Shown piece after piece: positions 57,823 to 64,000 of a DNA stretch of 64,000 bases. A program made the position numbers and the translations under genes. Numbering within the stretch: position 1 is the first letter of the stretch; every line of letters starts with the position of its first letter. The notes under the pieces are model-generated. The model saw only the letters and a program-made list of their open reading frames with translations. It was not told the DNA's origin and searched no databases. The stretch is taken from positions 992,001-1,056,000 of the forward strand of contig SNVD02011469.1 in assembly GCA_013180625.2 (NCBI GenBank), in the 5' to 3' direction. Source of the stretch: Boswellia sacra. Lineage: Eukaryota > Streptophyta > Magnoliopsida > Sapindales > Burseraceae.

Positions 57823-60560
57823 GTACTACCACTGGCCTCCCATATAGCAAATATTTTTTGATACACATTTTCTTAGATATCACAAAGACAAAGCATTATC
57901 AACACCTTTTCTTTCTCTGGTACGTAGTTGCATTTCTAAACCCCACCAGACAGGAAATATCTTTTGCTGGTTGAAACTGTGGCAATAAACTTCTATGGTT
58001 TAGATGAAAATTAAAAGGTACTTCAAAATTAAAACCAAAAACTCCATCTACGAGAAGAGAAGGAGAAACAAATAAACCGTTATAAAGCACATTCTAACCA
58101 ATTGGCGCTTTCTACTTGAGAAATTAAGAGTTTGGAAGGAAGCAAATAGCAGTTATTGGGATTCTGGGAAGAACTAACCAATTTGATACTTGGGCTTGAG
58201 ATACAACATTTGCATCCTCTCCTGCACGATTTTCCCATGCTTCTGGATGGAGACTCTCCATAATTAAAGTTGGATGGAAGACTGTAAAACACCCGCTTGG
58301 CAAACTAATTAATTAAGTCTCCTGTTTCCACCAGCCAAAATATCACATCAAACCCTCAAGCAAAACCATGTCAATGCTTTGTCCATACTCTTTTAAGAAG
58401 GACCTTAGTCTGCCATCCTTCTTCATACATCGTTGCACCACCACACTTCTTCAAGAAGTTCATGTTCATGGCATGTTGAACTTCGCATCTCTGCATCAAA
58501 TCAAAACATCAAAATCAAGTTTTCCAAACAATAAAAGGGTGTCACTATTCTAATAGCGAAAGAGAGAACCAAAACAAACCCCTATAAGCTATGCAAGGAT
58601 TCTGCAGAGCAAATCTGGGGCGAGGAGAATCTATTTAATATAAACTGCACAAATGACAAAACAGTAGGAGGAATTCAATGACACTAATATGTACAATAAA
58701 TACAGTTTAAAAATGTCATATAACTTATTAAAGGGAGGTTCTAACACTCAATCTCAGTCATTGAAAGTGGATAGTTTTATTCCTTTATCACTTCCCTACC
58801 TTCTAAAATCTAATTCCAGAAGTATGCTTTCTCCATACTTCCGGAAGGAGAACGTCCATGGTTAAAGTTAAGACGGATGACCGTACAACATTCCCATGGA
58901 AAACTAACTAATTAAGTTTCCTGTTTCCACCAGTCAACATATCACATCAATCACTCAAGCAGAGCATGTTAAGGAAATTTCCATGCCCTTTTAAGAAGAA
59001 AAGCGTTCTCTCCCTCTTCATCAGATGTTGAACTTTCATCAGCATATCAGATCAAATTAACAAAATCAAGTGTTATAAACAAGAAAAAGGCATCACTATT
59101 CTAATACCTAAAGAGACAACCAAAACAAACCTATATGAGCTATAAAAGGATTCTGGGACGGCAAACCTGGGGCAAAGAGAAGCTACTAACGTAAACTGCA
59201 TAAATGATACGTTAATAAGAGGAATTTATTGATCGTAATATGTACAATACATCCTGGAAATGATATAAAATTGATTAAATGAGTTTCCAACACTGAATCT
59301 CAGTCATTGAAAGTGGAAAAAATTGTTCCTTTATTGCTACCTTCTAGCAATCTCCTAGTCTCATCCAAAAAGCCTGAAGTTGAGCTTTCCTAGTAGGTAA
59401 AGTCTATATTTTGAGTAAAAAAAATAATAATAAACAGTGAGTAATTAAGAATTTGAAAGAGAATACTAGCTTTTATAGAGCATAACTAACTGATCTGATC
59501 TTTTGGGCCATAACAGCTACCACAAGTCCTCTCCTCTTTCTTCTGGAAAGTATAGTGTCATAGTTAACATATCTAGTGGTGTTATCAACAATGTCTAGGT
59601 TATACTTAACAAAGAAGTATTAGATTAACACCTTTTCTTCTTCTAGGAGGTGGTCGCGTATCTAAAATCCCACTAGCCTTCCATACAGCAAGGTTATCCC
59701 ATGAGACAAGGAACATTGTTTTTTGGTTGAAACAGTGACAGGAAGTTTACATGGTTAGAAGAAAAAGAAAGGCACTTCAAAATTATACTTTTTTTAAAGG
59801 AGAGGAAATATTACTAAATAAGTGGCTACAGAGTATAACTAATCAATTTCGTTAAGGAATGAGATGTGCCATTTCAGTGATCTTTGGTACTTCTCAAGTC
59901 ACTCTTCTGGAGAGAAAATCATCAGACCCTGAAATTGTCTGATGGTGTCATCCACAATTCCGTGGCATCAAAAAGGAGTAGATATATAGGATGACCGTAC
60001 AAATACACAAAGATCTTTATTGCCAGAGATTTTTTTTATTCGGAATAATTATTGATATTTTATAACAATAATAATTTTTTTTAATAGATTTAAATATGTC
60101 TTGGTATTTATAATTCATGCAACTAGCAAGCATAAACGATATGCAATTGTACAAGCGGGAGATAAAACAGAAGAGTGTCACACCATGTTGTGATATTAAT
60201 ACCCTGATATGGTAAGTGTAGAAACAATTAATCAGCTGAAGATCATATGCCTTAAAAAGTTTCAGTAAATGATCACATCCAGCTTTTTTCACTCTTATGC
60301 TGTAAAACACTAATCCAATGAAAAATCAAATATCTCCTGACTGTATCATTTTAAATATTGGGATTAAGGAAAAAAAATTTGAAATGAAGTGTCTATTCTA
60401 ACCAGCAAGCATAAGACTTCCATTGCTTAAGAAAACATCCCAGTGTAATGGAGCTTTTTCACATCTTAATGGTGCCTGATGGTAGACAACAGTTTCACAA
60501 CACTCTTATGATGAGTATGCTGTTGTCTGCAAAGTGCTTCAGTAAGACTAGGAAATACTT
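57823..60560 (-). repeat. Further copies of the recurrent block
   Basis: Landmarks of segments A and B recur here at least twice: a minus-strand ACAG with TCTTCCATCCAACTTTAA near 58285, TCACTCAAGCAGAGCATG near 58950, and a CATAAACTGC-like motif near 58640 and 59192. Exon-like pieces with donors (TCAAATTG|GTTAGTTC near 58170) are seen on the minus strand, but no coding frame spans them. Confidence 0.55.
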
Positions 60561-62249
60561 TTTATCGGTTAAAACCGTAACAAGAAACTGATGTAGTTTA
60601 GAAGAAAATCAATGACACTTCAAAATTAAAACCGGACCATTCATCAGAAAAGAGCCAAAAAAAAAAAAAAGAACAATAAATGTTTGATCTTCCCATATAA
60701 GTGAATAATTATTTCCCATTTTGTATATGATAATTATTAATCGAACGAACATATAATAAATGTAAATAGTGTGTATAGCAAAACTATCTTCTCTTACTTT
60801 AAAAGAAAATTGATATTTTAAAAATTATGTAAAAATAGTAGTATGTTAATATATTATTAATTAATTTTATTTTAAATGCGGTTTATAAAAAGATTTAAAC
60901 CATGATCACCACTTTTCCCATCCCCATTTGCACGCATCCTAGAATTTGCGTCCTTTTGGAAGACTTGAACAAAATGTGTAATTGCTTATACTTGTATTTC
61001 CATTCCCAGCAACAGAAGGTGCTGAAACTGAAATTAGGGGATCAGATCGGTAAAATTAAGAGGTTGAAACTGAAAAAAGGCCTCTTTTCTAAGGCAAAAG
61101 AAATTGTATATTATAATTATTATTAGTCTTAAATAGTATGATTAATTTTTGAAAAGGTTATAAAATGTATTTATTTTCGAAATCTTTTTTATTAGAGATT
61201 TAATATTCATAAACCAGCCTAAAATCTTAATTAGTTACGGCAAGTGTCAAGTCTCAATAGTGAAGAAAAGTATATATTTATACTATCAAATATAGACTCC
61301 CATAAAAAAGTCAGATTTAACAAAATTTCTCCATTTTGTTTGGGCTTTGTTATTTGAGTGTTGTTATTTGATCTCCTCAACATCTCTTTCTAAGCCCCAC
61401 TTCAATAAAAAAATATTCGAATATTAAAATTTATAAATGTACTTTATATAATACCGGGGATACCCTTTTTTAATCTTATATTTGTTGTTTTTTAACAAAA
61501 CTTTTGAACGATTTCAAAATTTTGTCATTAATAATCTCAATTTTCAACTCTTCTTCGCCAACATTACAAATGTTTTTTTTATTCATATTTATATCTAGCT
61601 ATTTTCTTATTGTTTATTTAGAGTTTTGATCTTTTGGTAAAGTTTGTATATGTTAAATTAATTTATATATTATTTCTCTTAAATTTGTTTATTATCTATT
61701 AAATGAGGTAAGTTTGACATTTGATTTTGTAATTTGTATTGCCCATTCAAATTGTAAATTTGTATTTTTTTTCTTTAAAAAGTAATTAAGATGTTTAGAT
61801 AATAACAATTATTTGTATTGCGCAACATTGAATTTAATATATTAAATACATTCAATATAATGAATAAAATAAGTTGAAAATGTTCAGTTCATAGCGGTTG
61901 AACAAAAAATTTTTACAACAAAAATAATAATATGAAATTAAAACAAAAAAAATTACATTTTCCTTCATTATCGTCTTTCCAATGCTAAAAATCCATCTTC
62001 CACAATTCAAAATCACAATACAGACATATTACATCAATTTCAAATATGTTTAAATAGATCTTAATTTGAAGTAAAAATAAAGATTTCAAATGTTCTTTTA
62101 ATTTGATTTTTTGAAAAAAATTTCTGTAAATTAAGTAAATTAAAAGTGGTATACTAAAAATATACATGTCCTTTGTAGTTATTTTTACATAGAAATAATA
62201 CTTTAATTTTGATTTTAATTAAAGTAAGACTTAGAGATTCTCCTTGTAT
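60561..62249. other. AT-rich DNA with one block fragment
   Basis: Around 60930-61115 the pattern GACTTGAACAA, CAGCAACAGAAG, AAGAGGTTGAAACTG matches 34485-34650, 48610-48740 and 62735-62870. The rest is AT-rich with no recognised gene. Confidence 0.45.
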
Positions 62250-64000
62250 GGAAATTGTCAAGCAAGGGAATGCTTAAGCTAAAGATTGAGAACTTTACAA
62301 ATCACAAGCAGATATGTATACCACTCACAAATTATCCATAACATTATGCCAGTGCAATATTGCATTGTAGCCTGTATGCGGGAATTGATGTGTTAGATCA
62401 ATTTGCATTAAAGGACCCAGCCCATGAGAGAAATTGGGCTTCAGATCCAAATACAGAATTGATGTACTAATGTCATCATTATCATGATCCAAATACAGGT
62501 TGGACCCTAAAAGCCTCTGGGGCTCGGAACCATTACATATTTTGGGCAAGGTCCCTTTCAGAACATGTTGATAAGCAGCAACTTACCATCTTTTTGCCAA
62601 ACTACTGAATACACATGAGATAAAACAATTCAAGGCCGAATTTGCCCTCACTCTTTGTTACGAGAGTCACCACCTTCCTTGCTTAGAAGCAAGCCATTTG
62701 CATGCTAGCATTTCTCATGATGTTGGAATTACATGTCTTGGAGAAGGCCCCATCATTGCCCATGATAGCTATCGGCAGAAGATACTGTCTGATAAGCACC
62801 TGATCGGTAAAATAAAAAGGTTGAAACTGCAAAAAAGCCTTATCCGAGGCAAAAGAAAATGGAATTGTTAGTGTAAGTTCTTTTATGCCAGAATTGTGAC
62901 TTGCGAGTCAGGTTATTTAGTACTAAAACATGATCTCATGTGAAACTAAAACTATTGCATCTCGTGAATATCAGTAAAAATAATGATATAGAGTAGTTAT
63001 TCTAACCAATTGGTGCTACCTACTTGAGAAATTAAGAGTTTGGAAGAAAGCAAATAGCAGTTATTGAGAAGAACTAACCAGTTTGATATTTGGGGCTTGA
63101 GATACACTCTTTGCATCCTCTCCTGCACGCTTTTCCCATACTTCTGGAAGGAGACTGTCCACGATTAAAGTTGGATGGAAAACTGTAAAACATGCCCATG
63201 GCAAACTAATTAGCGAAGTCATCTGTTTCCACAAACCAACGTGTCACATCAAACACTCAAGCAAGCCATGTTAACGCTTCGTCCATACCATTTCAAGAAG
63301 AACTGCATTCTGCCAGCCTTCTGCCATGCATCGTTGCACCACCACACAATTCTTCAAGAAATCCATGACATGTTGGACTCGCATCACTACATCAAATCAA
63401 ACATCAAAATCAAGTTTTCCAAACAATAAAAAGGCGTCACTATTCTAATAGCCAAAGAGAGAACCGAAACAAACCCGTATGAGCTATGAAAAGATTCTGC
63501 AGAGCAAATTTGGGGCGAGAAGAATCTATTTACTATAAACTGCACAAATGACACTACAATAGGAGGAATTCAACGACACTAATATGGACAATAATACAAT
63601 TTAAAAATGTCATCGAATCTATTAAAGTGAGGTTCAAACACTGAATCTCAGTAATGGAAAGTGGATAATTATATTCGTGTATCACTACTCTACCTTCTAC
63701 AATCTAATTCCAGAAGTACAGAAAACATTCCCTTGGCAAACTAATTCATTGATAGTAATATGTATAATAAATCCTGGAAATGACAAACTTGATTAAATGA
63801 GTTTCCAACAACGAATCTCAGCCATTGAAAGTGGATAAAACTGTTCCTTTGTCGCTCTTACCTTCTAGCATTCTCCTAATCTCATCCAAGAGCCTGAAGT
63901 TGAGCTTTTACAGTATCTAAGGTCTATATTTTGAGCAAAAGAACATGAGTAGTTAGTAATTAAGAATTTGAAAGAGAATACGCAGCAGCTATAAAGCATG
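62250..64000 (-). repeat. Start of another block copy, runs off the window
   Basis: It repeats the order seen in segments A and B: the GGGAATTGATGTG and CCCATGAGAGAAATTGGGC region (about 62380-62440), the GAAGATACTG block (62775), and then the exon-like piece at 63080-63190 with GTTAGTTC donor and ACAG acceptor, close to the copy at 58130-58290. More NLR-related sequence probably lies beyond 64000. Confidence 0.55.

Noticed and set aside
1..64000. CRISPR arrays, bacterial operons, tRNA genes
   Set aside because: No such arrays or operon layout are seen in this plant nuclear DNA, and no cloverleaf-like stretch stood out on reading apart from the SINE-like boxes at 48.9 kb.

Overview
The window is nuclear DNA of a flowering plant, most likely a core eudicot. 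The genes have introns with GT..AG borders, intergenic DNA is very AT-rich, and plant-only families are present (a PYR/PYL/RCAR ABA receptor, a plant MRP-type ABCC transporter, a CC-NB-ARC-LRR resistance protein, plant LTR elements with an antisense additional ORF). The species cannot be told from the sequence alone. All spliced models below were built by hand from splice sites, reading frame and remembered family motifs; no search or transcript data were used.

Layout. 1-21 kb is a gene-bearing stretch with every gene on the minus strand: a single-exon PYL2-like ABA receptor (1.2-1.8 kb), a 15-exon gene for the RNA polymerase I initiation factor RRN3/TIF-IA (6.3-11.7 kb), and a 12-exon ABCC8-like full-size ABC transporter (14.4-20.9 kb). 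Between PYL and RRN3 sit two relics: a decayed copy of the last exons and 3' flank of the ABCC gene, and a decayed plastid 16S rRNA fragment. A short non-autonomous hAT-like element lies at 13.2-14.0 kb.

23.0-31.8 kb is one complete LTR retrotransposon with two 817-bp LTRs (about 97.7% identical by hand count) and a 5-bp target duplication. It codes for Gag and a frame-broken protease, has no recognisable reverse transcriptase or integrase, and carries on the opposite strand an intact four-exon gene of 662 codons (putative gypsy-type transposon domain plus coiled coil). That antisense gene seems to have its own TATA box and a 1.46-kb leader intron made largely of CCGCGG hairpin repeats and a GC-rich 30-bp repeat. 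The LTR U3 holds five evenly spaced hairpins, one kept by compensatory changes. This element is the most interesting object in the window.

32-64 kb is a repeat-rich resistance-gene neighbourhood. One intact intronless CNL gene (43.2-46.6 kb, minus strand) has an unusual proline/arginine repeat tail and several off-consensus NB-ARC residues. Around it a non-coding but exon-like block recurs many times; 32.6-41.3 kb and 47.8-57 kb are clear paralogues, and 60.9 kb and 62.3-64 kb are further copies. Comparing the paralogues exposes insertions with their target duplications: two candidate solo LTRs (36.0-39.8 and 53.5-55.3 kb), a 3.4-kb hAT element with a dead transposase (49.7-53.1 kb), a SINE-like inverted pair (48.9 kb) and a large fold-back repeat (57.0-57.8 kb). 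A 214-bp Mutator-like MITE with almost perfect ends lies at 47.4 kb.
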